A DNA stretch of 64,000 nt from Candidatus Gastranaerophilales bacterium (GCA_028693235.1 JAQUVW010000001.1:284616-348615); one strand, 5' to 3'. Positions 36,497 through 45,219 are shown, numbered from the stretch's first letter. Notes: generated by a model from the letters alone, not told the origin. Program-made: numbers and translations.

Positions 36497-37438
36497 CTAA
36501 TATAATAAAGTTGAGGTAAACGCATACGATATTGAGCGAGTGGCTATACCGATTAGAAACAATGTGCAATATCCTATCATTAAGAGAAAAGGAACTTTTT
36601 TAGTAATTGACAACATCGCCTCAGACAGTGTCATAACAATAGGCAAAACAATAAGCGTAATAATAAATTGCACAAAAGAGCCAAAATCCGAACAAAATAT
36701 TAAAACTGTAATAAATGTAATTATAAAAAATAGTAAACTTCCTGAAAAAGTTCTTATATTTGACTGCTTAAAATTCCACGCAGGAAATATATATTTTTTT
36801 CTTCCTAAAATTATACTTGACACCTCGACAAACATTCTTCCTAAAATCACAATAAAGACTATAAGAAACACCAACTTGGGTTGGTTTAAAACATTAGTAA
36901 AAAGATTTTGGAATACAATGCTCAAAATCAAGCCGGGTATTAAATTCCAAATAAGATTATGTCGTGTATCAATATTTGAATCCAATATATTTTTTTCAGT
37001 CTTTATCCTGTATTTATCAACAGCTTTCGTCACTGCTACAAATACTATAAGCGTAAATAGAATTTCCCATAATCTGGCAATCAATAGAGCTTCTGAAATG
37101 CAAATTGTAGATAATACAGTTAAATATACAGATAAATTTAATAGGTGTTGAGCATAATTGACTTTGAACCAATTACCTTTTGATATTTCAGAATTTTGTT
37201 CCAATTCTTTTTGTTTGATAAATTTACTCAAATATGGAAAAACAAGGCTTAAAATTCCAATAAAAATCATTTTTATTAAAATAGCAATTATAGAGCTTAA
37301 ATCGAAAAACAGGTTGGGTGAAATGACCAAAGTAGCAACAAAAAGCACAACAAAAAAAATAATCCATAGTGATAAAAAGGTAAATTCAAAACTCTTATTA
37401 GCTGAAATTGTTTTATTATCCGTCTCTTGTTCTGTCAT
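36497..37438 (-). CDS. Polytopic membrane protein of unknown function
   Basis: Not recognised. About eight hydrophobic helices over ~313 aa, with a short hydrophilic N-terminus and a Lys/Glu-rich loop after helix 3. It is first in the operon with gmd and the two mannosyl-transfer genes (8-nt gap to gmd). That suggests a glycan export, flippase or carrier role, but no motif confirms it. The start is uncertain: ATG at 37438, or GTG at 37456; neither has an ideally placed ribosome site. Confidence 0.75.
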   Translation of the reverse strand: MTEQETDNKTISANKSFEFTFLSLWIIFFVVLFVATLVISPNLFFDLSSIIAILIKMIFIGILSLVFPYLSKFIKQKELEQNSEISKGNWFKVNYAQHLLNLSVYLTVLSTICISEALLIARLWEILFTLIVFVAVTKAVDKYRIKTEKNILDSNIDTRHNLIWNLIPGLILSIVFQNLFTNVLNQPKLVFLIVFIVILGRMFVEVSSIILGRKKYIFPAWNFKQSNIRTFSGSLLFFIITFITVLIFCSDFGSFVQFIITLIVLPIVMTLSEAMLSITKKVPFLLMIGYCTLFLIGIATRSISYAFTSTLLY

Positions 37439-37502
37439 AAAAGTGAAATTTTGCACCTCAACATATTTTACGAATAAATTATATCATATTTTTTTAAATG
37501 GT

Positions 37503-37970
37503 TCAGATTGTAACAAGAGATATTTTATTTATTTTTTTTCTTAAAATAAGCAAATCACGGCATAATTTACCTTTGTGATATTTTTGTATTTTATAATTTT
37601 TAATAAAGTAATCTTTAATTTTAGAAACAAAACTGAAACCGCATGCAGAATAGAAACCTATTTTCCGTTCATTTGTGCCGAGCGTAATATAATCATATTG
37701 ATTTTTAAAATGTCTTTCGATAGTTTCTAAAAGTTTTTTGCCAAAGCCTTTGCCTTGAAAAGGAGGAGCTATTGCAATATTTTTGATTTCTATTTCATTA
37801 TTATTTTTCTCAAACAGAACGCATTCGCCGAATAAATCATTATTGACACCAAAAATATACATATCCGAATTGAATATATATTTTTCAATGGCTTCAATTT
37901 CTGTATCGGCAAGCAATAAAAAGCCCATATATTTTATTTTTTCGTTTCGACTTACCTTTTTGAAAAACAT
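37503..37970 (-). CDS. GNAT family N-acetyltransferase
   Basis: The acetyl-CoA-binding loop reads PPFQGKGFGKKLLETIE (Q-x2-G-x-G/A), preceded by strand IEIKNIAIAP and followed by GFYSACGFSFV, the typical motif B region. It is 155 aa. Substrate unknown. It is separated from the membrane protein gene by an AT-rich spacer and diverges from the antiporter-family gene. Confidence 0.85.
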   Translation of the reverse strand: MFFKKVSRNEKIKYMGFLLLADTEIEAIEKYIFNSDMYIFGVNNDLFGECVLFEKNNNEIEIKNIAIAPPFQGKGFGKKLLETIERHFKNQYDYITLGTNERKIGFYSACGFSFVSKIKDYFIKNYKIQKYHKGKLCRDLLILRKKINKISLVTI

Positions 37971-38086
37971 AAATATATAGTTCCTTTTATTGAACTTTTT
38001 TAATCATGATAAAACAGTTTTTGATTTTAAATTGAAGCGAAAAACTATTCATGATATCCTCTCAAAGAGAGGAATGAGTGGATTAA

Positions 38087-39400
38087 ATGGACTTTCATAT
38101 ATTGTTAAACCCAATTATCGTGTCAGTAATATTGCTGTGTGGATTGTGTATATGTAGGATAAATGTCTTGCTTGCACTAATGGTTTCAGCTATTGTTGCA
38201 GGCGTTATGAGCGGAATGAGTATCCAAAAAGTTATGGAAGTGTTTATTTCTGGCATGGGTGGTAACTCTGAAACAGCATTGAGTTATATTCTGTTAGGAA
38301 CTTTTGCTGCTGCAATGGCTCACACAGGGCTTGCTTCAATTCTTGCGAAAAAAATCTCTCTTGTCATAAAGGACAATAAATTTATACTTATCGCAATTTT
38401 AACAGGAATTGCAGTCCTTTCTCAAAATTTAATCCCAATTCATATTGCGTTTATTCCAATATTAATACCGCCATTGCTAGGTATAATGAATAGATTAAAA
38501 ATAGATAGGCGAGCTATTTCTTGTGCACTTGCATTTGGTTTAAAAGCACCTTATATCGCAATTCCTGCAGGATTTGGGCTTATATTTCAGGGGCTTTTAG
38601 CTGATAATATGATTCAAAACGGTGTTCAAGTTGCTAAAAATGAGATTTGGAAATATACATCAATTCTTGGCTTTGCAATGTTTGTAGGGCTTTTAATTGC
38701 AATTTTTGTTTCATATTCAAAGAAGAGAGAATATAAAGATATCCCGATTTGTAATGCCAATTACGAAAACGAATCTTTGACATTGCACCGTTGTCACTAT
38801 CTTACATTAATTGCAGCTTTGGCAACACTTGTTATTCAACTACTCACAAATTCACTTCCATTAGGGGCTTTGGTCGGATTAACTATTATTTTCGGAACAA
38901 GAGCTATCGACCATCAAAAAATGGATAAATTGATAAATGAAGGTATCGGAATGATGGGCTATGTGGCGTTTGTTATGCTTGTAGCTGCAGGCTTTGCCGT
39001 AGTTTTAAAAACTACAGGAGGAATTGACTCATTGGTAAATGCTGTAATGCCGTATATGTCAGCAAATAAATTTATTGCAACTTCGTTACTATTGTTTATA
39101 GGTTTGTTTATAACAATGGGGATAGGAACTTCGTTCGGAACGATTCCTATTCTTGCCGTTTTGTTCGTTCCGATTTGTGTAAAATTAGGTTTTAGCGTGC
39201 CTGCGATTATAATCGTTCTTGCAGCAGCTGCCGCCCTTGGCGATGCGGGCTCACCGGCTTCTGATACGACATTAGGTCCAACGTCAGGGCTAAATGCAGA
39301 TGGGCAACATAACCATATCTCAGATACTTGTATTCCAACATTTCTCCACTACAATATTACATTGATTATTGCAGCATTAATTGCGGTTTTTATCTTTTAA
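38087..39400 (+). CDS. Na+/H+ antiporter-family (YuiF-like) permease, probable amino-acid transporter
   Basis: About 11-12 membrane helices over 437 aa. The C-terminal signature LGDAGSPASDTTLGPTSGLN, followed by DTCIPTFLHYN, is characteristic of this NhaC-like group, for which amino-acid uptake roles have been reported in relatives. GAGAGGAATGAG lies upstream of the ATG. Its neighbour is an L-cysteine desulfidase, so cysteine or serine is a reasonable substrate guess by analogy with the CyuP/CyuA pairing, although CyuP belongs to another family. Confidence 0.85.
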   Translation: MDFHILLNPIIVSVILLCGLCICRINVLLALMVSAIVAGVMSGMSIQKVMEVFISGMGGNSETALSYILLGTFAAAMAHTGLASILAKKISLVIKDNKFILIAILTGIAVLSQNLIPIHIAFIPILIPPLLGIMNRLKIDRRAISCALAFGLKAPYIAIPAGFGLIFQGLLADNMIQNGVQVAKNEIWKYTSILGFAMFVGLLIAIFVSYSKKREYKDIPICNANYENESLTLHRCHYLTLIAALATLVIQLLTNSLPLGALVGLTIIFGTRAIDHQKMDKLINEGIGMMGYVAFVMLVAAGFAVVLKTTGGIDSLVNAVMPYMSANKFIATSLLLFIGLFITMGIGTSFGTIPILAVLFVPICVKLGFSVPAIIIVLAAAAALGDAGSPASDTTLGPTSGLNADGQHNHISDTCIPTFLHYNITLIIAALIAVFIF

Positions 39401-39739
39401 CTATTTAAAAGAACCTATTTTACGCCCATATTCGTCATATTCAGTTATTGTTCCATCAAGAGATTGCTTAAAAGAACCTTTTAGCTCTCCTCTTTTATCG
39501 TAGATTTTAACAGTCCCATCTGGATATTTTTTGAAACTTGCATTTTTTTGTCCATAAGTATCATAATGATTGATTGTTTGTCCATCTCGAATAACAGAGC
39601 CTATCTGTGGAACTGAATTTGCCCCACCGTTGAGATTGGTATTGTAATATTTACCGTATGAAATTGTAGAATTTGCATATGAACAACTTCCAAGAATAAA
39701 AGCAATGCAAATTATAAATTTCGAAATATTTTTAAGCAT
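39401..39739 (-). CDS. Small exported repeat protein, possible lipoprotein
   Basis: Signal sequence ending FILGSC, a plausible lipobox (LGS-C). The mature part has three ~20-residue repeats of the pattern Y-D-x2-G-x3-(G/A)SFK-x4-DG (YGQKNASFKKYPDGT, RGELKGSFKQSLDGT, YGRKIGSFK), similar to YD/MORN-like beta repeats. It is 112 aa. Its stop abuts the stop of the permease gene. Role unknown, probably envelope-associated. Confidence 0.78.
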   Translation of the reverse strand: MLKNISKFIICIAFILGSCSYANSTISYGKYYNTNLNGGANSVPQIGSVIRDGQTINHYDTYGQKNASFKKYPDGTVKIYDKRGELKGSFKQSLDGTITEYDEYGRKIGSFK

Positions 39740-39758
39740 TTGTACTCCTCACAAAATT

Positions 39759-41048
39759 TTATTTTTTAAGACTATTTTCCATAATATCCAAAATAACCTC
39801 GTCTGTTTCTTTCATACCTACTTGAGAAAGAATTCCGATATTTTTTATAGTTTCTTCAATATCTTTACCAATTATACCGTCGCCGGGAGTTAAAACCTTT
39901 TTGTTCATAGCCAACATTACAGAATCAAAAGCCGCATATACACCATTTGCAATTTTTGTAGCACAAGATGCTTTTGCTCCGTCACAAATAACACCAGAAA
40001 CACACCCCAAAGAGTTTGTAATTGCGTCAGCTACCACTTGATAGCTTTCACCCTCTATAAAAGCAATAGCACCAGCGACGGCACTGCAAGCACAAATCAC
40101 TCCGCAATACGCAGATAATCGTCCGACATTTGTTTTAATATGAATAGTCGCTAAATGTGAGAAAAACAAAGCTCTCAATAATGTTTCATTCGAATATTGT
40201 TTTTCTATACAATATTTTATAACAGGTAAAGACGCTGCCATTCCTTGGTTTCCGCTACCGCTTGTCGTCATTACAGGAAGTGAGCACCCACTCATCCTTG
40301 CATCAGAACCTGCAGAGGCATAGCTTGCACAAATATTTTTGAGTTCTTTTCCATAAATGCCTTTTTGTATGTTTTTTTGTATTAAAGAGCCGATATTAAC
40401 CCCATAAACCTCATTTAATCCTTCTTCAGCAATTTTACAATTTAACTCAACCACCTTTTCAAAAAGTGGCTTTATATCGTTAATATCTAATTTTTTTGCT
40501 AATTCATATATTGATTTAATACTCAATAATTTCCTGTCGGTTAAAGTGGAATTAAAATCAGCATCATTGCAAACTCTTTTTACAATACGTTTACCGTCTT
40601 TTTCGATTTTAGTCACATTTGTATGCAGATGTTTGACTTCCACGCTCGCCGAATGACTATTTGCGTATACTTCGACCTTAATATATAATTTTATATCGTT
40701 TTTTTCATGAAAAGTTTCGACTTGATGACTGTTAAGATAATTTTTTACAGCATTCATATCGGCAGGCTTCATATGACTGATTACAAGCAGGTCTTTATTC
40801 GGGTCACCAAAAAGTGCACCCATAACAGCTGCCGTGTCTATCCCCGGTAAACCACCAGAATTAGGAATAATGACACTTTTAACATTTTTTATCATGTTAC
40901 CAGAGACAAATATTTTTATTTTTTCAGGTAATTCTCCTAATATTTCTCTTGCTTTTGCTGCGACATAAGCAATAGCAACAGGCTCAGTGCAACCTTCTGC
41001 AGGCACAATTTCTTCATTTAAAATATTTATAATATTTTGGTTTAACAT
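39759..41048 (-). CDS. L-cysteine desulfidase (CyuA/UPF0597 family)
   Basis: Iron-sulfur enzyme family that breaks L-cysteine into sulfide, ammonia and pyruvate. The N-terminal EEIVPAEGCTEPVAIAYVAA is the family signature. GSDARMSGCSLPVMTTSGSGNQG and the C-terminal GVICDGAKASCATKIA hold conserved Cys. I chose the ATG at 41048 (AAAGGA upstream), 11 codons inside a longer frame; this gives 429 aa. It is related in fold to SdaAA, so the window has two ammonia-lyase systems. It neighbours a permease and thioredoxin. Confidence 0.9.
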   Translation of the reverse strand: MLNQNIINILNEEIVPAEGCTEPVAIAYVAAKAREILGELPEKIKIFVSGNMIKNVKSVIIPNSGGLPGIDTAAVMGALFGDPNKDLLVISHMKPADMNAVKNYLNSHQVETFHEKNDIKLYIKVEVYANSHSASVEVKHLHTNVTKIEKDGKRIVKRVCNDADFNSTLTDRKLLSIKSIYELAKKLDINDIKPLFEKVVELNCKIAEEGLNEVYGVNIGSLIQKNIQKGIYGKELKNICASYASAGSDARMSGCSLPVMTTSGSGNQGMAASLPVIKYCIEKQYSNETLLRALFFSHLATIHIKTNVGRLSAYCGVICACSAVAGAIAFIEGESYQVVADAITNSLGCVSGVICDGAKASCATKIANGVYAAFDSVMLAMNKKVLTPGDGIIGKDIEETIKNIGILSQVGMKETDEVILDIMENSLKK

Positions 41049-41138
41049 TGTGTAAAAATCCTTTTTATGAAATTGTAGCACAATTCATTTATGTGCATGC
41101 AACCATAAAAAAGATATTACAAAAAACAATTTAAATAA

Positions 41139-41438
41139 TTAAGCTAAATATTTCAAAAGAATATTCATTATGTCAAATTTTGTATGCAATCCGACAAATC
41201 TATCAACTTCTTTTCCGTCTTTCAAAACGACAAAGCTGGGATATCCGCTGATACCGTATTTTTCAACAAGAGCTGGAGAGTCATCACCGTTTACTTGTCC
41301 AATCCAAACTTTGTCCATTTCCTCAAGAACAGGCTCTTGCTTTTTGCAAAATCCGCACCAAGGTGTAGAAAATTCGATAAGTTTCAAACCCGATTGAGTT
41401 TCCGTGGTGAAATTTTTTTCATCAAGTTTTGTAATCAT
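41139..41438 (-). CDS. Thioredoxin-like protein with WCGFC active site
   Basis: 99-aa thioredoxin fold with STPWCGFCKKQEPVLEEM, where Phe replaces the usual Pro of WCGPC and should shift redox potential, and the cis-Pro motif GYPSFVVLKDGKEV. Cytoplasmic, no signal peptide. RBS AGGAGAA before the ATG. It lies directly downstream (83 nt) of inverted element copy 2 on the same strand, so that element could act as its leader or end just before its promoter. Confidence 0.9.
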   Translation of the reverse strand: MITKLDEKNFTTETQSGLKLIEFSTPWCGFCKKQEPVLEEMDKVWIGQVNGDDSPALVEKYGISGYPSFVVLKDGKEVDRFVGLHTKFDIMNILLKYLA

Positions 41439-41521
41439 ATAATTCTCCTAATAAAGAGAGCATAATAAATTTTTCAAAATTACGTATTCCCTAGTTGGCT
41501 AATTTCGTGCTTGAAAAAATT

Positions 41522-41738
41522 TATAAAATAGAGCAAAAAAATGTTTGCAAAGTATTGCAAACATCAAATAAACACGAGGATATTAAGAGAGAGAGAGAGA
41601 GTAAAAATATTTTTTAATAATCATTTTAATAAAAACTAATGATTATACTTGTATATCGTTGTGGTGAATGTCCCCTTAAAATTAAAATCCCTTGTATTTA
41701 TATAAACGTTTTTTAAATCTAAAAATTGCCTTTTCTAT
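41522..41738 (-). repeat. Inverted element copy 2, possible small RNA gene
   Basis: 217-bp reverse-orientation copy of 25006-25223, identical apart from (AG)8 at 41586-41601 and shorter A/T runs. Hairpin pairs are at 41617-41646 (9 bp) and 41541-41564 (10 bp), the latter followed on the minus strand by seven T. Terminator-like ends of both copies face inward toward the 16.3 kb between them. The -10 region of copy 1 is only partly conserved here (CAATAGA), so its promoter may be weaker or different; a TATAAT-like sequence lies ~30 bp upstream. Confidence 0.85.
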
Positions 41739-41774
41739 TGAAAATATTTTAAAAAGTTTTGATTTCTAATTATA

Positions 41775-41806
41775 AAAGCCGACAATCATTGGGATTGGCG
41801 GCTTTT
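41775..41806 (-). terminator. Strong terminator after the possible cysteine-peptidase gene
   Basis: AAAGCCG/CGGCTTT plus CAATC/GATTG around an ATTGG loop, one mismatch between the stems, with an A/T-rich tail on the minus strand. It separates the 457-aa protein gene from inverted element copy 2. Confidence 0.88.
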
Positions 41807-43179
41807 TATACTTGCTGGTTTGGTTGGATTTGTGGCGTTTCTTTTTCGTTTTTATACATTTCCATGACTTCTCGCCATGAATCCGTGAACTCTACGTCAT
41901 TTTTTAAAACTTCTTGCGGTAGTCCGGCATGGTGAATTAACGGAATAAGCTCGTCTGCTGACCATTTAATAGGTTCTGATTGATTGTCGTCTGTATCGTT
42001 GCATATAAAGTTTATTCTTCCGTCAGGAGCTTGCTCTGCACCTATAATCGTTATTTCATGTCCATTGATAACTTTATTCGATTCATCCATTTGGGTATAG
42101 CCGATAATTACGTTGTTGTTGAGCTTAAGTGCGTCTAATATATGTTTTTGAACGGTTTTTGCATCACACTCGTAACCGATTAGTTTTCCATCTTCATCCA
42201 GTTTTTGGTAAGTAACAGATACTTTAGGTCTACCTTGAGCTACTTCTTCTGTGAAGTTTTTTTCAATGTCTGTTAGACCTCTGTTATCGGGGTTGAATTT
42301 TCCGTAACGAGTATCAGTCAATGAGTCATAAGTGTTTTGTGAACCTATATTCATAAATGTTGATTGCATCAAAACGTCCACTAGAGAGCGTTCTTGAGAG
42401 TCTTTATATGAATTTTGAATTCTAGCTCTTATGATAGCATTTCTGTCAGGGTGCATATTGATTTCGACTTCATTCCAATTATTTAATTTATAATCGGAAT
42501 TGAATTCGTTAAGCATCCATATTGCATCTACGGTGTTTGAGGCAATATCAGAAAGCTTTAATGTCTTTTTTACAGAATAATTTTCAGAAGATAAGCCCGA
42601 AACCATTCTTGTAAACTCGGCAGGTTGTTTTTGTGCCATGTTAAATTCAATACTTGTTGCAACACAAGAAGCCGAACGTACATTTAAGTCTTCTGACGTG
42701 AGAGGCTGCGGTGTCGCAGAGGTCATTAAATCTTGAGCTACAGGAGTCGGTATATCTCCAAAATTTTGTGTAATAGTGAACGGATTTGCGATTGCTTTTA
42801 TTGTTTCTTTTAATACGTTACCGTTGTCTATTCCTTTTATTCTGGGTTGAGTCGCTATACTGTATAGATTGTCCAGTACAGTCGATTTGTCGTTAGAATT
42901 TTGGTCTAACAAAACTCCTGTTTTTAATAAGCTGTTTAAATATGTTCTGTTTTGAGAATCAAGATATTTTGAAATTTCATTATATTTTAATTGCTCGTCT
43001 TTTGAGCGTAGAGATGAACTGAAAGCAGGAGCATAAGCTTTTATATTTTCGCTTGAATAACCGGAAAAACTCGGTTTTAAAGGCGTTGCAGCAACAGGAG
43101 TAGCCGTTTTTTTTGTTTGCAACGGCGATTGTTGTTGAGCTTGAGCTCTTATGTTTCCTATTTCTGCAAAGTTCATCAT
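41806..43179 (-). CDS. Unknown protein, possible C39/papain-like cysteine peptidase
   Basis: 457 aa, not confidently recognised. The N-terminal low-complexity leader (Gln/Thr/Pro-rich) ends in PSFSG (residues 36-40), like the F-x-G leader of the 13.7-kb protein. A possible papain-like triad is visible: Cys in RSASCVATS (about 172), His in NGHEITIIGA (about 373) and Asn/Asp in CNDTDDN (about 395), with a strand pattern like C39 peptidases. This is inference; no substrate is implied. No signal peptide is seen. It ends at a strong terminator and diverges from the RTX-like gene. Confidence 0.72.
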   Translation of the reverse strand: MMNFAEIGNIRAQAQQQSPLQTKKTATPVAATPLKPSFSGYSSENIKAYAPAFSSSLRSKDEQLKYNEISKYLDSQNRTYLNSLLKTGVLLDQNSNDKSTVLDNLYSIATQPRIKGIDNGNVLKETIKAIANPFTITQNFGDIPTPVAQDLMTSATPQPLTSEDLNVRSASCVATSIEFNMAQKQPAEFTRMVSGLSSENYSVKKTLKLSDIASNTVDAIWMLNEFNSDYKLNNWNEVEINMHPDRNAIIRARIQNSYKDSQERSLVDVLMQSTFMNIGSQNTYDSLTDTRYGKFNPDNRGLTDIEKNFTEEVAQGRPKVSVTYQKLDEDGKLIGYECDAKTVQKHILDALKLNNNVIIGYTQMDESNKVINGHEITIIGAEQAPDGRINFICNDTDDNQSEPIKWSADELIPLIHHAGLPQEVLKNDVEFTDSWREVMEMYKNEKETPQIQPNQQV

Positions 43180-43399
43180 AAAATAATACTTTACCCCTTA
43201 TTTATTCTAAAACACTAATAAGAATAAAATTGCGTATAGAATTTAAATTAATTGGGAACATATGTTTATAAAGGGTTTCAAAACATATATTCTCTATTTT
43301 ATTATATATTACAATATGTAACGAAAAATAGAAATGCTGAAATCCAAAAATTATATATGTTTTTATTTATATATAAAGTGTAAATACTAAGGAGATACG

Positions 43400-44353
43400 A
43401 TGTCAACTTTTTCAGTAACTCGTGCGGCAAATGGTCAAATAATTCTATCAATGCAAAATATGTCAAAGTACAATGTTGCAAATGTTGGTACGATGAGCGG
43501 CAATCTTGATTTTTCGCTAGGTCAAACAGGTGACTCCGACGAATCAGTTTTGCAAGTGGCATCAAATACAGGATTAGAATTTAATGCAGCAGGAACTACA
43601 GACAGTTTCGAATTCGACGGTAGCGGTGTAGATGCAAAATTTAATCAAAAAGCTGACGCAGCATATAACGTAGCTTGGAATGTAAAAAACGGTAGTTTTG
43701 ATTCTTCAAAATCTAACAATACTGTTATTTTTCAAGCAGGAGAAGACAGTGCCAACAATGTTATAAAGACAGGTACTTCAACTACAAAATTAATGGATGC
43801 TTACAATAACGTAATCGTCGATGGTGGTAAAAACAATACTTATATAGCAGATGACAATTCTTCTAATCGTTATGAAACAACATCAACAAGTGAAACAGCT
43901 GCTATTTTGGCTGGTGATGGCAAGAATGATTTCTTTGTTGGCGGCAAAAACGGTGTATTCGTAGGCGGCTCCGGCGTAGATAGATTTATCACTCAAAATG
44001 GTACTGCTGATAGAAACTTGATGATTGGTGCTGATGGTGCTGATGAAGTTTATGATTACGGTTCAAATTCAATGTTCATAGGCGGTGCTGGCAAAGATAC
44101 AGTTGCTGCAAACGGTACTGATGGCTTGTTTAACGCAGGCTTTGATGAAGAAGCAAATGTTTCAATAAAAGGTTCTGGAAATGCAGTATTTACAGGTGCT
44201 GAACAAACTGACTCCAATGGCAAAGTGTATAAATACGCTGATATATTAAAGCTACGAGGCTGGGATATGGACAATTTCTTTAAGTTTTCTGACATAGAAG
44301 CAAATCCTTATTTTTCACTTGTCGAGAAAGCTTTAGAAGACAATATTAAATAA
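43400..44353 (+). CDS. RTX-like glycine/aspartate-repeat protein
   Basis: 317-aa acidic, Asn/Gly/Asp-rich protein. The second half carries degenerate nonapeptide-like repeats: LAGDGKNDFFVGG, FVGGSGVDRFI, IGADGADEVYD and FIGGAGKDTVAANG, similar to calcium-binding GGxGxD beta-roll repeats. There is no Sec signal peptide. RTX proteins are often exported by type I systems through a C-terminal signal, which cannot be confirmed here. AAGGAG precedes the ATG. No ABC exporter is adjacent. Confidence 0.8.
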   Translation: MSTFSVTRAANGQIILSMQNMSKYNVANVGTMSGNLDFSLGQTGDSDESVLQVASNTGLEFNAAGTTDSFEFDGSGVDAKFNQKADAAYNVAWNVKNGSFDSSKSNNTVIFQAGEDSANNVIKTGTSTTKLMDAYNNVIVDGGKNNTYIADDNSSNRYETTSTSETAAILAGDGKNDFFVGGKNGVFVGGSGVDRFITQNGTADRNLMIGADGADEVYDYGSNSMFIGGAGKDTVAANGTDGLFNAGFDEEANVSIKGSGNAVFTGAEQTDSNGKVYKYADILKLRGWDMDNFFKFSDIEANPYFSLVEKALEDNIK

Positions 44354-44368
44354 CACACAAGCAAAATT

Positions 44369-44396
44369 AAAAAGGACTACGAGAGTAGCCCTTTTT
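44369..44396. terminator. Bidirectional terminator between the RTX-like gene and ribH
   Basis: AAAAAGG/CCTTTTT plus CTAC/GTAG around a GAGA loop with one mismatch. It serves both convergent genes. Confidence 0.88.
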
Positions 44397-44415
44397 GTTT
44401 GCAAAAGTTTTGCAT

Positions 44416-44883
44416 TTAAACAAGTTTTTGTGAAAGGTTTACCATTTCAATAGCACCTTTAGCTGCTTCTGAGCCTTTATTTCCTGCTTTTGTGCCTGCT
44501 CTTTCGATAGCTTGTTCAAGGTTGTCTGTTGTAAGTACTCCAAACATAACAGGAATAGAATTTTGTAATGAAACTGTGGCTATACCTTTTGAAAGTTCTG
44601 CTGACACAAAGTCGAAGTGAGCGGTTGAGCCTTTAATTATTGCACCAAGTGCGATAATTGCATCATATTTACCCGTTTTTGCAGCTTTTTGAGTGATTAG
44701 AGGTATTTCAAAAGCACCAGGAACCCATACTACATCTATATTATCGTCTTTAACACCGTGTCTTGAGAGCTCATCAATGGCACCAGAGAGTAGTTTTGAG
44801 CCGATAAATTCATTAAAACGTGATATTACGATACAATATTTTTCGTTTGCTGTAGTTAGCATTCCTTCTATGATATTTGGCAT
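44416..44883 (-). CDS. ribH: 6,7-dimethyl-8-ribityllumazine synthase
   Basis: Penultimate riboflavin step. [41 protein letters not shown] (catalytic His region), [15 protein letters not shown] and AGNKGSEAA are all present. It is 155 aa, the usual size of the icosahedral enzyme. It stands alone, without other rib synthesis genes nearby, though ribF follows 330 bp upstream on the same strand. A start ATG at 44883 has an AGATAA-type weak ribosome site. Confidence 0.96.
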   Translation of the reverse strand: MPNIIEGMLTTANEKYCIVISRFNEFIGSKLLSGAIDELSRHGVKDDNIDVVWVPGAFEIPLITQKAAKTGKYDAIIALGAIIKGSTAHFDFVSAELSKGIATVSLQNSIPVMFGVLTTDNLEQAIERAGTKAGNKGSEAAKGAIEMVNLSQKLV

Positions 44884-44924
44884 TATTTATCTCCATTTAT
44901 ATTCAGTTTAATTTTACACTACAA

Positions 44925-45098
44925 ATGAAAAATAAAAAAGTTCTATGTTTACATAATTTAATGTGTACAAAAAAGGCAATAGGACTAAAAGGTTTGCAAT
45001 TATTTGTTCTATGGTCTTGCGTGAATGAAATTATCCATACGGTTATCTTGGTGGCGTATTTCTATCTTCTTATTGTAGTCATAAACTTTTTTCAATAG
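44925..45098 (+). CDS. Putative small membrane protein (57 aa)
   Basis: A 57-codon frame with a C-terminal hydrophobic helix (HTVILVAYFYLLIVVINFF) and several Cys in the first half. No clear ribosome site is visible before the ATG at 44925, and a longer in-frame start at 44877 exists. It is followed 16 nt later by a second small membrane-protein frame with a good ribosome site, which raises its credibility. Function unknown. Confidence 0.35.
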   Translation: MKNKKVLCLHNLMCTKKAIGLKGLQLFVLWSCVNEIIHTVILVAYFYLLIVVINFFQ

Positions 45099-45114
45099 AA
45101 AAAGGAGATAAATA

Positions 45115-45219
45115 ATGAAGATAGCCCAAAAAGTTTTGAATAACCGACAAGCATTAATTATTTTATATATGAGTTTAATTTATGGTACCTTCGTAGCCTG
45201 CTTGGGGTTAATGTTATAG
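45115..45219 (+). CDS. Putative small membrane protein (34 aa)
   Basis: A 34-codon frame, MKIAQKVLNNRQ then a hydrophobic helix (ALIILYMSLIYGTFVACLGL). AAAGGAG lies 7 nt before the ATG, which is strong. Its last six bases overlap the 3' end of ribF on the other strand. Single-helix proteins of this size often accompany membrane complexes, but no partner is visible. Confidence 0.5.
   Translation: MKIAQKVLNNRQALIILYMSLIYGTFVACLGLML

Noticed and set aside
36540-37151. 203-codon plus-strand frame antisense to the membrane protein gene
   Set aside because: No ribosome site, no family motif, and the opposite frame encodes a coherent polytopic membrane protein in an operon.
42904-42920. 17-base match (GTCTAACAAAACTCCTG) between the tandem array and the 457-aa protein gene
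   Set aside because: A shared word of this length is about what is expected by chance over all pairs of positions in a 64-kb AT-rich window.
43302-43565. 87-codon minus-strand frame before and across the RTX-like gene start
   Set aside because: No supporting ribosome site or motif; it overlaps a better-supported gene on the other strand.
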